A DNA stretch of 48,051 bases from an uncultured Clostridia bacterium (GTDB lineage Bacteria > Bacillota > Clostridia > Oscillospirales > Acutalibacteraceae). Under the pieces are notes generated by a model. The model ran no database searches. It was not told the DNA's origin and saw only the letters and a program-made list of their open reading frames with translations. How positions within the stretch are numbered: the first letter of the stretch is position 1; every line of letters starts with the position of its first letter. The DNA lies in NCBI GenBank assembly GCA_904397895.1, contig CAJFOZ010000015.1, positions 1 to 48,051 of the forward strand, written 5' to 3'. The position numbers were made by a program, and so were the translations under genes. Positions 16,640 to 24,659 of the stretch are shown piece by piece.

Positions 16640-18016
16640 ATGGCAGGAAAAAATAAAGTCATCTACTGTTGTAAGGAATGCGGATACGAGGCCTCAAAAT
16701 GGTATGGCAAATGTCCAGGATGCGGCCAATGGAATACCATGCAGGAAGAGCTTTCCGCACCGGTTTCATCGGTCATCGGGCCGACGGGGACACATACCCC
16801 ATCGGCAAAAGCCGTCTATCTGCGGGATCTCAGCTTGGAAGAAGGGGAAAAGCGGTATAAAACAGGGATGCCGGAATTGGACCGGGTGCTGGGCGGCGGC
16901 CTTGTGAAGGGATCGCTGGTGCTGCTGGGGGGAGAGCCGGGCATCGGCAAATCCACCCTGCTGATGCAAATCTGCCGGACGCTTGGGGAAAACATGACCA
17001 TCCTCTATGTATCGGGAGAAGAATCGGCCCATCAGCTGAAGCTACGTGCCAATCGCTTGGGCGTCAACGCAAGCGGCCTGATGATTTTAGCTGAAACCAG
17101 CCTGGAATCGGTGGTGGAACAGATGCGTGCCGTGTCGCCGGACGTGGTCATTGTAGACTCCATCCAGACCATGAACTGCGCAGCGGTAACGTCATCGCCA
17201 GGCAGCGTCACCCAGGTGAGGGAATGCACCAATCTGTTGATGCGTGCCGCCAAGGGGATGGATATCCCGGTATTTTTGGTGGGGCATGTCAACAAGGACG
17301 GGGCCATCGCAGGCCCGAAGGTGTTGGAACACATTGTGGATACCGTCCTCACCTTTGAAGGGGAACGCAATCTCTCCTACCGCCTGCTGCGGGCCGTCAA
17401 AAACCGCTATGGATCCACCAATGAGATCGGCGTATTTGAGATGCGTGATACCGGCCTTTGTGAGGTTCCCAACCCCTCTATGATGCTTTTGTCCGGCCGC
17501 CCCAAGAATGTATCCGGCACCTGTGTGGCCTGCGTCATGGAAGGATCCCGCCCCATCTTGGCGGAAGTCCAGGGGCTTGTGACGCCTACTGGATTTGGCA
17601 ATCCCAGGCGGATGTCCACTGGATTTGATTACAACCGCCTATCCCTTCTGCTGGCGGTGCTGGAGAAGCGGGCGGGATACTTTTTTGGCAACCAGGACGC
17701 CTACATCAATGTGGTAGGCGGCCTCAAGCTGGACGAACCGGCCGCAGACTTGACGGTAGCCCTTTCCCTGGTATCCAGCCTGAAGGATCAGGCGGTGGAT
17801 GATCACGTCATCGCTTTTGGAGAAGTGGGACTAGCGGGGGAAATCCGGGCGGTAGGCCATGCAGCCGCCCGGATCAGTGAAGCCGCCCGGCTTGGATTTA
17901 CCCGTATTGTCCTGCCCCGCCATAACTTAAAGAACCTAGAGTGTGCCGCACCTGAAGGAGTGGAATTACTGGGTGTCCGGACTATCCGGCAAGCCTTCGA
18001 TGCCGTGGTTGGGTGA
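16640..18016 (+). CDS. radA: DNA repair protein RadA
   Basis: A 458-aa RecA-family ATPase that promotes branch migration of recombination intermediates. Domains: an N-terminal zinc finger (CCKECGY... KCPGCGQW), a RecA-like core with Walker A GGEPGIGKSTLL and Walker B VVIVDSIQTM, the RadA-specific KNRYG motif (usually KNRFG), and a C-terminal Lon protease-like domain (GGLKLDEPAADLTVALSL). Length is usual for the family. ATG 16640 begins MAGKNKVIYCC, 58 bp after the amidase gene. The last 51 bp overlap the small minus-strand gene at 17966-18169. Confidence 0.96.
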   Translation: MAGKNKVIYCCKECGYEASKWYGKCPGCGQWNTMQEELSAPVSSVIGPTGTHTPSAKAVYLRDLSLEEGEKRYKTGMPELDRVLGGGLVKGSLVLLGGEPGIGKSTLLMQICRTLGENMTILYVSGEESAHQLKLRANRLGVNASGLMILAETSLESVVEQMRAVSPDVVIVDSIQTMNCAAVTSSPGSVTQVRECTNLLMRAAKGMDIPVFLVGHVNKDGAIAGPKVLEHIVDTVLTFEGERNLSYRLLRAVKNRYGSTNEIGVFEMRDTGLCEVPNPSMMLLSGRPKNVSGTCVACVMEGSRPILAEVQGLVTPTGFGNPRRMSTGFDYNRLSLLLAVLEKRAGYFFGNQDAYINVVGGLKLDEPAADLTVALSLVSSLKDQAVDDHVIAFGEVGLAGEIRAVGHAAARISEAARLGFTRIVLPRHNLKNLECAAPEGVELLGVRTIRQAFDAVVG

Positions 18017-18169
18017 CCGGGGATAGAGGTCGGCCAGATAGTCCTCGTCTTGTGGAATGTAGTGGGCGCAACCATAATCCAAAAGATTATTGACTGTAGT
18101 CGGACGATCTAAGGTGCAGTATCCATCCATTTGGTACTTGCAGTCGGCGCTGCACGGAATGATACTCAA
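17966..18169 (-). CDS. Small cysteine-rich protein (DUF1540-like)
   Basis: A 67-aa protein with a pattern of spaced cysteines (IPCSADCKYQMDGYCTL, then YGCAHY), like the small Cys-rich proteins common in Clostridia that are often annotated DUF1540 or, misleadingly, hydroxymyristoyl-ACP dehydratase. The four cysteines could bind a metal. Function is unknown. It converges on radA and overlaps its 3' end by 51 bp. Bases 18170-18313 beyond it hold only the leader of the adaptor gene. Confidence 0.7.
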   Translation of the reverse strand: MSIIPCSADCKYQMDGYCTLDRPTTVNNLLDYGCAHYIPQDEDYLADLYPRSPNHGIEGLPDSPDTQ

Positions 18170-18258
18170 AGCAAACCACCTCTTTTTTCGATTCCAATAT
18201 AGTATGGAAAAATCCCTGTTACATTATTCCTGTGAAAAAAGTGCCTTGTAGGCAACAT

Positions 18259-18311
18259 AAAAACCTCCCTCTGTTCAAACAATAGGTTCTGAATGGATGG
18301 GAGGATTTTTT
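18259..18311 (+). promoter_or_regulatory. Leader hairpin covering a Shine-Dalgarno site
   Basis: CCTCCC (18264-18269), preceded by AAAAA, is complementary to GGGAGG (18299-18304), followed after one A by TTTTTT. GGGAGG is the ribosome binding site of the gene starting at 18314. The pairing (about 11 bp with a bulge, 29-base loop) would hide the site, so translation may be conditional. Confidence 0.4.
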
Positions 18312-18313
18312 GT

Positions 18314-19321
18314 ATGAAAAAATATGTTGCATTGGCTGTGGTGACGTGTTTACTCTTGACCTTTTCCTTTGTGTACTCCAGTTGGACGTCGGAAAAGGTC
18401 GTGGAGGTGCAGACCGTTACCCTGGCCAAAGAGGAAGCTGAAAGCACGGTCAGTTGCAGCGGCAAGATCGAGGAGACCAAACGTCGGGACATTTATCTGG
18501 ACATGCCGGTCATGGCGTCCAATGTCAAAGTGGAAGTGGGTGACACGGTAAAAAAGGGGGAGGTCCTGTTTCAAGTTGACCGCTCGGCTACCCAGGCCAT
18601 GCTCACCTATGGCTCGGGTTTTGCAGGACTGGGAGTCAGTGAAGAGGTGCTCAGCCAGGTGGGCGGTTCGTCTGTGCCGGACAGCGACACCCTATCCGAC
18701 TGGGTGGATGAGGTGCCCCAGGAGGTGACGGCGCCCATCGACGGCGTGGTCACCGCCATCAACGCCTCTTCCGGCAGCCTGACCACGGCAGGGCAGCCGG
18801 TGGCCACTATTTCGGATCTCAATCAATTACAGGTGAAAATCTCCATTGGAGAGAACCAGATACAGGAAGTTACATTGGGCCAAACCGTTTCCATCACCGG
18901 CAACGCCTTTGAAGGGAAGGAATACACCGGCAAGATCATGAAGATCTATCCTTCGGCCCGCCAACAGATCCAGGGATCGGGGTATGAGACGGTGGTGGAC
19001 GCCTTGGTGTCCATCCAGGATCCCGACGACCATCTCAAACCCAATTATAACATTAAAGCTAAGATCAAGACCTCCGATGTCTCGGAAGTCTACACCCTGC
19101 CCTATCAGTGTATCGCCCAAGACGACAACGGGCAAGAGTATGTGTACGTCTTGTCGGCCGGACGCGCCAGACGTGCCGACGTGCTCACCGGCCAGGAGTT
19201 TGAGGACAGTGTGGAGATTGTGTCCGGACTGCGGGAGGGATGCCGCGTCATCACAAATCCCGAGGATGTGACCGACGGGGTTCGGGCCACGGTGGGAGAA
19301 GAGGTGTCGTCAGGTGTTTGA
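18314..19321 (+). CDS. MacA/HlyD-like membrane fusion adaptor
   Basis: A 335-aa periplasmic-adaptor-type protein that in Gram-positives links to a MacB-type permease. It has an N-terminal signal/anchor helix (YVALAVVTCLLLTFSFVY), a biotinyl-lipoyl half (NVKVEVGDTVKKGEVLFQVD), a short linker in place of the long alpha-hairpin, the second lipoyl half (VTAPIDGVVTAINASSGSL) and beta-barrel segments (GQTVSITGNAFEGKEYTGKI). ATG 18314 lies after GGGAGG. Its end overlaps the permease gene by 8 bp, so the two are co-translated. Confidence 0.88.
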   Translation: MKKYVALAVVTCLLLTFSFVYSSWTSEKVVEVQTVTLAKEEAESTVSCSGKIEETKRRDIYLDMPVMASNVKVEVGDTVKKGEVLFQVDRSATQAMLTYGSGFAGLGVSEEVLSQVGGSSVPDSDTLSDWVDEVPQEVTAPIDGVVTAINASSGSLTTAGQPVATISDLNQLQVKISIGENQIQEVTLGQTVSITGNAFEGKEYTGKIMKIYPSARQQIQGSGYETVVDALVSIQDPDDHLKPNYNIKAKIKTSDVSEVYTLPYQCIAQDDNGQEYVYVLSAGRARRADVLTGQEFEDSVEIVSGLREGCRVITNPEDVTDGVRATVGEEVSSGV

Positions 19322-20510
19322 GTTATTCCGGTCGGCTCTGCGCAACCTCATCCGCAAACGGATGCGTACGGGACTAACCGTCGCCAGCATCGCCATCGGC
19401 ATTGCATCGGTGGTCATCATCGGGGCCATTGGGGACAGCGGCAAAATGGCCGTCAGTGCCGAGATGGAGAACATGGGGCTGGGGGGGCTTCTGGTCAGCG
19501 CCTCCACCAGCACTGATCAAAGCGTCAAGCTTCGTTCCAGCGATTTGGAGGCCATCCGCCAGATCCCCACGGTGGAGGACGCCATGCCTATTGTGGTCTA
19601 CTCCACCCGGGTGAACCTCCGGGGCCAACAAAGCAATTCCATTGTCTGGGGCATTGACGCCGGGGCCAATCAGGTGATCTCCCTCAACCTTTTGCACGGC
19701 AGGATCATCAGCCAATCGGACATCCAGAATTCCGATAATGTATGTATGGTGGATCAGAATTTTGCCAAAGAGGTATACGGGCGGGAAAACATTGTGGGCA
19801 AGCAATTGGAGGTGCTCATCCAGGGCCAGTACGAGACCTTTGAAATCATAGGAATCGTGGAGGCCGGCAGCAGCATCCTGCAAAACGTCATCGGCAATTA
19901 TGCGCCGTCTTTTGTGTATGTGCCGTACTCATCGTTGCAGCAGGGCATCGGACAGGACAAGTTCGACCAAATCGCCATCAAGGTGGATAACACCGACCAA
20001 GCCCAGGTGGATCAAACAGCCGACAGCATCGTCTCCACCCTAGACCAGCTCAACGGTTTGGACGGCGCTTATGAAACCCAGAACCTAGCAAAGCAAAAGG
20101 ACCGGCTTTCGGCCATGATGGATATCGTAACCTGGATTTTATCGGCCATAGGGGCTATATCGCTGCTGGTGGCAGGACTGGGCATCATGACCATTATGCT
20201 GGTATCGGTGACCGAACGGACCCGGGAAATCGGCATCAAGAAGGCCATCGGCGCACGCAGCGGATTGATCTGGGCGGAATTTTTGATCGAGGCTGTATGC
20301 CTTACGGCCATCGGCAGTATTGTGGGGGCATCTTTTGGACTCCTAGTCTCCTTTGTGGGAGCAAACGCCATTGGGCTGCAATATGTCATCAGTCTGCCCT
20401 TTGTACTGGGCGCCGTGGGATTTTCCATGTTGACCGGCATTGTGTTCGGCGTGTATCCGGCCATCAAAGCATCCCGGCTCAAGCCGGTGGATGCCTTAAG
20501 GCGGGAATAG
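19314..20510 (+). CDS. ABC transporter permease, MacB/FtsX type
   Basis: A 398-aa permease with four membrane helices: one N-terminal (LTVASIAIGIASVVIIGAIG), a large extracytoplasmic MacB_PCD-type domain, and three C-terminal helices (IVTWILSAIGAISLLVAGLG, around AVCLTAIGSIVGASFGLLV, and VLGAVGFSMLTGIVFGVYPA). VTERTREIGIKKAIGA and YPAIKASRLKPVDALR are FtsX-family signatures. GTG 19314 overlaps the adaptor stop codon. The ABC ATPase that must power such a system is not in the window; the operon ends at the terminator at 20519. The substrate is unknown; peptide or drug efflux is typical. Confidence 0.9.
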   Translation: MFELFRSALRNLIRKRMRTGLTVASIAIGIASVVIIGAIGDSGKMAVSAEMENMGLGGLLVSASTSTDQSVKLRSSDLEAIRQIPTVEDAMPIVVYSTRVNLRGQQSNSIVWGIDAGANQVISLNLLHGRIISQSDIQNSDNVCMVDQNFAKEVYGRENIVGKQLEVLIQGQYETFEIIGIVEAGSSILQNVIGNYAPSFVYVPYSSLQQGIGQDKFDQIAIKVDNTDQAQVDQTADSIVSTLDQLNGLDGAYETQNLAKQKDRLSAMMDIVTWILSAIGAISLLVAGLGIMTIMLVSVTERTREIGIKKAIGARSGLIWAEFLIEAVCLTAIGSIVGASFGLLVSFVGANAIGLQYVISLPFVLGAVGFSMLTGIVFGVYPAIKASRLKPVDALRRE

Positions 20511-20518
20511 GGAGAGGC

Positions 20519-20562
20519 AAAATGGGATAGGCTTTCTAAAGGGAGCCTATCCCATTTTTTTA
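20519..20562. terminator. Strong intrinsic terminator
   Basis: AAAATGGGATAGGCT (20519-20533) pairs perfectly with 20544-20558, then TTTT. It ends the adaptor-permease operon. Confidence 0.92.
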
Positions 20563-20617
20563 TTGAATTCGAGGGGTGACTGTGGTACCATAGGAAAAGC
20601 CCAGAGGAGGGATGAGA

Positions 20618-21019
20618 GTGGAACGGAAAAACTTGGTTGTTTTTGGCATCCTAGCGGCATTTGTAGTGCTGTTGGCAGCAACGGGGATTTCCCTGTATCA
20701 CACCCTCTTTGACGGACTTCAAAATCTGCCGGAGGGGACCAAGCTTTCGGAATATCCTTCGCCGTCGTCGGCCTACAGCGTCACCATCTACCGGGTATCA
20801 AACGACAAGATGGGGGATGCGGTCCGCGGGGAACTGTGGAACAAAGAGGACGGCAAACGGACCAATATCTTTTGGCAGATTGGGCAGTCGGATGCAACGG
20901 TGACGTGGTCTGATGATACCACCGTCTCCATCAACGGCATCGTGCTGGACGTCGAGACCGATACCTACGATTGGCGGGATCACGCGGAGGACTATTTGGA
21001 ACCCTCTAGCCAATCGTGA
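20618..21019 (+). CDS. DUF5412-like membrane-anchored protein
   Basis: A 133-aa protein with an N-terminal membrane helix (VVFGILAAFVVLLAATGISLY) and an exposed beta-rich domain that includes SPSSAYSVTIYRVSND, VRGELW, IFWQIGQSDATVTWSDDTT and INGIVLDVETDTYDWR, a pattern I associate with DUF5412. Function is unknown. GTG 20618 is preferred over ATG 20612, because GAGGAGG (20604-20610) leaves 7 bases to the former and one to the latter. It is 18 bp before the VOC gene, so they may be co-transcribed. Confidence 0.75.
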   Translation: MERKNLVVFGILAAFVVLLAATGISLYHTLFDGLQNLPEGTKLSEYPSPSSAYSVTIYRVSNDKMGDAVRGELWNKEDGKRTNIFWQIGQSDATVTWSDDTTVSINGIVLDVETDTYDWRDHAEDYLEPSSQS

Positions 21020-21037
21020 ATAAGGAGGATGTTTTTT

Positions 21038-21406
21038 ATGTTTACCTTTGCCCACAACAATTTGAATGTGCTGGATCTCACAAAAAGCCTTGCTTTTTAT
21101 GAAAAGGCTTTGGGCCTTACTGAACAGCGGCGTATTGTTCCGCCCGACGGTAGTTTTATCATCGTCTACTTAACCGACGGCAAGACTCCCCATCTTCTGG
21201 AACTGACTTGGCTCAGAGACCGTACAGAACCCTATAACCTGGGGGACAATGAGATTCATTTAGCCTTTACTGCTGACGATTATGATAAAGCCCATGCGCT
21301 GCACGAGGAGATGGGATGCATCTGTTTTGAAAATCCCGAAATGGGTATCTACTTTATTTCGGATCCTGATGGATATTGGCTGGAGGTCATTCCAAACAAA
21401 GAATAA
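21038..21406 (+). CDS. VOC family protein (glyoxalase I-like)
   Basis: A 122-aa vicinal-oxygen-chelate protein resembling lactoylglutathione lyase. The two beta-alpha-beta-beta-beta modules are visible: FTFAHNNLNVLDLTKSLAFYEKALGL, then EIHLAFTADDYDKAHALHEEMG, ending ISDPDGYWLEVIP. Putative metal ligands are the His in the first strand, Glu in HLLELT, His in IHLAF and Glu in WLEVIP, the glyoxalase I set. ATG 21038 follows AAGGAGG at 9 bases; ATG 21029 touches that site. It may act on methylglyoxal or another reactive carbonyl. Confidence 0.87.
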   Translation: MFTFAHNNLNVLDLTKSLAFYEKALGLTEQRRIVPPDGSFIIVYLTDGKTPHLLELTWLRDRTEPYNLGDNEIHLAFTADDYDKAHALHEEMGCICFENPEMGIYFISDPDGYWLEVIPNKE

Positions 21407-21429
21407 AGGGAAGATTTTACCACTGTGTC

Positions 21430-21458
21430 TTGATGTCGATAGGAGTCGGTGGTACAAT
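21430..21458 (+). promoter_or_regulatory. Sigma-A-type promoter for ndk
   Basis: TTGATG (21430-21435) and TACAAT (21453-21458), 17 bp apart, with an extended TGG before the -10. The start codon of ndk follows 42 bp later. Confidence 0.75.
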
Positions 21459-21499
21459 AGAGAAAATATCAAAAGTGAAAAGTGTGGAGGATTTTACGT

Positions 21500-21979
21500 A
21501 TGAATTACAGTTTTATTATGCTTAAACCCGATGCTTTGGAGCGTGAACTGGCCGTAGAAGTGTTGTCCTATTTGAAAAAGGGCGGCATCGAGTTGGAGTT
21601 GGTCGGATATCAAAAGGCCAAGGAGGACGTCATCTGCAAGCACTACGCCGAGGTCATCGAGAAATTGGGCGATACCTTCCGCCGCAGGGCCATCCGCTAT
21701 TTTGACGGCCAGCCGGTCATGCCCATCATTGTCAAGGGCGAGGGCAGCGACCTGATTCCCCGCATCCGCAGCATCGTAGGCGCGACCGATCCCTCCAAGG
21801 CGGAGAAGGGTACCATCCGCGGCGATTTGGGCATCGATTCCCTCCAGCGCTCCATCGACGAGGACCGTTGCTGTGAGAACCTGATCCACGCCAGCGATTG
21901 TGAAGAAGCTTTCCGTACCGAAACCGCCATCTGGTTTGGCGATGAGATTGCCCAGCGTTATTATAACAAAGCCGAATAA
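21500..21979 (+). CDS. ndk: Nucleoside diphosphate kinase
   Basis: A 159-aa enzyme that transfers gamma-phosphate from ATP to nucleoside diphosphates through a phosphohistidine. Signature segments: YSFIMLKPDALER at the N-terminus, RSIVGATDPSKAEKGTIRGDLG, and NLIHASDCEEAFRTE with the phospho-acceptor His. It is slightly longer than the usual 135-150 aa because of an insert around residues 60-70 (RRRAIRYFDGQP). ATG 21500 has GGAGG upstream. It is transcribed alone and closed by the terminator at 21994. Confidence 0.95.
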   Translation: MNYSFIMLKPDALERELAVEVLSYLKKGGIELELVGYQKAKEDVICKHYAEVIEKLGDTFRRRAIRYFDGQPVMPIIVKGEGSDLIPRIRSIVGATDPSKAEKGTIRGDLGIDSLQRSIDEDRCCENLIHASDCEEAFRTETAIWFGDEIAQRYYNKAE

Positions 21980-21993
21980 TCGGTTGCAGCAGA

Positions 21994-22031
21994 AAAATCC
22001 CCTATCCTGATTTACTAGGATAGGGGATTTT
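21994..22031. terminator. Bidirectional terminator
   Basis: AAAATCCCCTATCCT (21994-22008) pairs with 22017-22031, 8-base loop, T-run on both sides. It serves ndk and the convergent gene at 22063. Confidence 0.92.
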
Positions 22032-22062
22032 TTATTTGTTTTTTTGCCATAGGCAGAAAACA

Positions 22063-22971
22063 TTACATATCATAAACAGGATCGATTTGCTTCAGCTCAT
22101 TAAAGGTATCGATCTCTACAATGTCCCCTTCAAAGCAGGGGCGGACCTCCACCTGGTAATTCTTATGGCATACCCGCAGGGCCACTTCATCCCAATACTT
22201 CTCTTTGCCGCCGGGCATTTTGTAGACCTGATCCAGATCTTCCGCCAGCTTGGCACCATCCTGGGCGTCCCAGTAAGAGATGCCGTACATATGGTAGCAA
22301 TCGCGGCCGCCTACATTTAGCTCCCGGATGATGCCACGTTTGACCACAAAGCACCAATCGTCGGTCATGTCCCTATACTGCCCCAGGTAGTTGGAGCAAT
22401 ACTCGTACTTGCGGATCAAATGAGGATTGCTGAGCAGAAGATCGGCTTCACAAACGTAAGCATTTTGCAGCAGATCCTTGGCAAGCCATGCTGAAGAGAT
22501 GTTGTTGGCTTCATTAAAGAGGGGGTTATAGATAAACTGGATATTAGGATATTTGTGTTTTAGAACGTCAAATTGTTCCCAAAGATATCCCCGCACCAAC
22601 ACAATTTCCGGGATCCCCGCAGCTACAATGGCGTCCAACAGGGTCTCCACAATCATCTTGCCATGGACGCGCACCAAAGGCTTGGGCGTGTTCAGGGTGA
22701 TGGGAACCATCCTGGAACCGAACCCCGCGGCAATGACTACCGCCCGTTTGACTCGGTAGGGTTCCAGAGCATAAAGGCCTTGCTTGGTAATCTGCACCTT
22801 TTTCTGGCCATCGATGGCGATAAGCCCCAGCTCCTCCAATTCCCCGAAGGCCTTGTTGGTGGTGCCCAAGGAGAAATGGGTGGCGTCGGCGATCTCACGT
22901 TGGGTTATTTTACGCCCGCCTTCGCGCTCAATGAAGGCCAGCACTTCAAATTGATTTTTACTGATGTTCAT
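22063..22971 (-). CDS. Winged-helix/nucleotidyltransferase fusion, LicC-like
   Basis: A 302-aa fusion. Residues 1-70 form a MarR/GntR-like winged helix (FEVLAFIEREGGRKITQREIADA). Residues about 75-302 are a sugar-phosphate or choline-phosphate nucleotidyltransferase with RAVVIAAGFGSRMVPITLNTPKPL (G-X-G-X-R nucleotide loop and the catalytic Lys region), NEANNISSAWLA and a C-terminal EGDIVEIDTFNEL. The catalytic half resembles LicC-type CTP:phosphocholine cytidylyltransferases, which activate choline phosphate for cell-surface decoration. The HTH half suggests regulation by the enzyme itself or a scaffold role. No licA/licB genes are near. ATG 22971 begins MNISKNQFEV. Confidence 0.85.
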   Translation of the reverse strand: MNISKNQFEVLAFIEREGGRKITQREIADATHFSLGTTNKAFGELEELGLIAIDGQKKVQITKQGLYALEPYRVKRAVVIAAGFGSRMVPITLNTPKPLVRVHGKMIVETLLDAIVAAGIPEIVLVRGYLWEQFDVLKHKYPNIQFIYNPLFNEANNISSAWLAKDLLQNAYVCEADLLLSNPHLIRKYEYCSNYLGQYRDMTDDWCFVVKRGIIRELNVGGRDCYHMYGISYWDAQDGAKLAEDLDQVYKMPGGKEKYWDEVALRVCHKNYQVEVRPCFEGDIVEIDTFNELKQIDPVYDM

Positions 22972-23193
22972 CTTATAAGCCCCTTTTACTCTATCATGAA
23001 ATCCAAAATGCCCTTTTATCGACGATATTTTCTACACTGGACCGGACAAATACCCTGTATTTGCAATTATTTTTTCATTATAGCATGTCCTTTTGAACAA
23101 ATCAATCGGCATTGCCGCAGAGCTATGTTTGTCCTGTGGGTCAGGGCAATTGGTGAAAATTATTCACTAAGGCTAAAAGGCGGAAACGTCCGG

Positions 23194-23202
23194 TGGTATA
23201 AT
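23194..23202 (+). promoter_or_regulatory. Extended -10 promoter upstream of the HhH gene
   Basis: TGGTATAAT (23194-23202) is an extended -10 box 28 bp before the ATG at 23231. No good -35 is visible. The rest of 22972-23193 shows nothing else that I can support. Confidence 0.45.
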
Positions 23203-23230
23203 TCCAGAAAAACTGCGGTACGAGGAAGAA

Positions 23231-23917
23231 ATGGAAGCAAAAGACTGGAATTTGGATGATCGGAAACCTCAAAAACACAACATAAATATGCCTACCATTG
23301 TGGGGATTGTTTTGGTGATCCTTTTGTTGCTTATGGTACTGCTGTGGATGCTCCGTGTGGAACGTCCGCCAAAACCAGCGGTTGAGATCAGTGAGGCGGT
23401 AAGCAGTGAGGTATCTTCCAAAAAGGAAAGCCGGCCCAATTCTAGCAGACAGGAGGAAAGTTCTTCTTTGTCGTCGTCCCAACAAAGCGAAGGCTCGTCT
23501 GAAGCTTTGGAACAATCCGAACCTGCCGTTTCAAAAGCTCCACCCAAAGATACCAATTCCACCCACCGTCCTGAACCACCGGCGTCCCAGCCCAAGGAGG
23601 ATCCGCCTGCTGTGGTGGAAAGTGATCCGCCTGTTTCGCCCAGTTCTGTTCCGCCTTCGTCAGAACCGGAGCCGTCCAGCAGCGAGCCGCCACCGGAGGA
23701 CTTGTCCTCTTCTCCCGAAGAGAAACCGAAAATTAATATTAACACCGCTACAAAAGAGGAATTAATGACTTTAACCGGCATCAACATCAGACTTGCAAAG
23801 AAGATCATTGACTATCGGGAGGGGATCGGCGGATTCACCAGCATCGACCAGCTGATGGAAGTAGACGGCATCGGCCAGCGGATCTTTGACAGGATTAAGG
23901 ACGACATCTGTGTCTAG
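23231..23917 (+). CDS. ComEA-like helix-hairpin-helix membrane protein
   Basis: A 228-aa protein with a short cytoplasmic N-terminus, one membrane helix (IVGIVLVILLLLMVLLWML), a long Ser/Pro/Glu-rich disordered linker (about 45-165) and a C-terminal helix-hairpin-helix domain: ININTATKEELMTLTGINI and IDQLMEVDGIGQRIFDRIKD. The HhH half matches ComEA, the DNA receptor of transformation, but the SLBB domain usually found between membrane helix and linker is absent. It probably binds DNA outside the membrane. No comEB/comEC is adjacent, so a competence role is likely but not shown. Confidence 0.87.
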   Translation: MEAKDWNLDDRKPQKHNINMPTIVGIVLVILLLLMVLLWMLRVERPPKPAVEISEAVSSEVSSKKESRPNSSRQEESSSLSSSQQSEGSSEALEQSEPAVSKAPPKDTNSTHRPEPPASQPKEDPPAVVESDPPVSPSSVPPSSEPEPSSSEPPPEDLSSSPEEKPKININTATKEELMTLTGINIRLAKKIIDYREGIGGFTSIDQLMEVDGIGQRIFDRIKDDICV

Positions 23918-23976
23918 AATCCAAGGGTTGTTATGTAACCGCCCCGAAGGGCGGCCCTAGGACAAGGATATCGTAA

Positions 23977-24255
23977 TTAGCGGCAGCAGCGGTGGCAGCA
24001 GCAACGACGGCAGCAACGGCAGCAGGAAGAGCTGCGGTTGTATACCTGGGTGGTGTTATCCAAAGAGGAGAAGGGGTTGGCTGAGGACAGGCTGTTGGTA
24101 TTGGAGAAGTTGTTGCCGGAGACAAAGCCGCCGGGTACGACATTGTAATTGACGCTGACAGGGATAAAACCAGTGTAGCAGCCGGAGGTAGCTACGGAGC
24201 TGCAATCCACCAGAGAAGCCAAAGTGGTATCATTGTTATAGTTGTTACAGTACAT
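23977..24255 (-). CDS. Cysteine-rich-tail small protein, possible spore coat
   Basis: A 92-aa protein of unknown function. The body is Asn/Ser/Thr-rich (MYCNNYNNDTTLASLVDCSS, then VNYNVVPGGFVSGNNF) and the last 15 residues are ten cysteines mixed with Arg and His (CCRCCRRCCCHRCCR). ATG 24255 follows GGAGG at a good distance, which argues for a real gene despite its odd composition. Upstream is a small hairpin (GTGGGA/TCCCAC, 24282-24298). The composition resembles cross-linked spore coat or crust proteins, and spoIIGA-sigE lie next door on the other strand. That function is inferred. The Cys-rich tail could also bind metal. Confidence 0.7.
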   Translation of the reverse strand: MYCNNYNNDTTLASLVDCSSVATSGCYTGFIPVSVNYNVVPGGFVSGNNFSNTNSLSSANPFSSLDNTTQVYNRSSSCCRCCRRCCCHRCCR

Positions 24256-24342
24256 GAAGAAAGCCTCCAGATCATTTTGTAGTGGGAATTTGTCCCACGG
24301 TACAAGTTATGCATCATATCACAAATGTGTTCCATACGACAC

Positions 24343-24375
24343 CAGCCGCCCTTTTTTGAAAAGGACGGCTGTTTT
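24343..24375 (+). terminator. Terminator-like hairpin
   Basis: CAGCCG-CCTTTT and AAAAGG-CGGCTG (24343-24371) form a stem with one internal mismatch, followed by TTTT on the plus strand. No plus-strand gene lies just upstream, so it may stop read-through from the HhH gene before spoIIGA. The rest of 24256-24659 holds the leader of the minus-strand gene and the spoIIG promoter. Confidence 0.6.
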
Positions 24376-24579
24376 GATTCCAGGTCCGATTTTAGCATCC
24401 CGATGCCGGTAAAATGGATGGGATAGGCAAAAAATTTATTTTAATGGCAGATTACACCTGGGAACCTAGCTTGAAAGGATCCACTTGCTTTGTCAAGAAG
24501 ATGCACCAATCGGTAGGAAGGTTCAAAAAGAGGGGGGACGACGGGGATTTTTGCTTTCCTTATGGGGGAAATACCATCA

Positions 24580-24628
24580 TCCGACACCTCAAACCTGACA
24601 GAAAACCAATCCTCCCACGCGATATAAT
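24580..24628 (+). promoter_or_regulatory. spoIIG-type promoter with 22-bp spacer and Spo0A-like box
   Basis: CTGACA (24595-24600) and TATAAT (24623-24628) are separated by 22 bp. The Bacillus subtilis spoIIG promoter has the same abnormal spacer and needs Spo0A to be used by sigma-A polymerase. TCCGACA (24580-24586), one mismatch from the inverse Spo0A box TTCGACA, sits just upstream of the -35. The spoIIGA start codon follows at 24660. Confidence 0.6.
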
Positions 24629-24659
24629 GGTTGTACCATACGGGACAGGGGATGACATC

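Noticed and set aside
18166-18492. Minus-strand frame over the adaptor leader
   Set aside because: It overlaps the start of the adaptor gene, has no ribosome binding site and no domain.
24414-24659. N-terminal extension of SpoIIGA by 82 codons
   Set aside because: It would run through the promoter elements at 24595-24628, and known SpoIIGA proteins begin at the ATG used.
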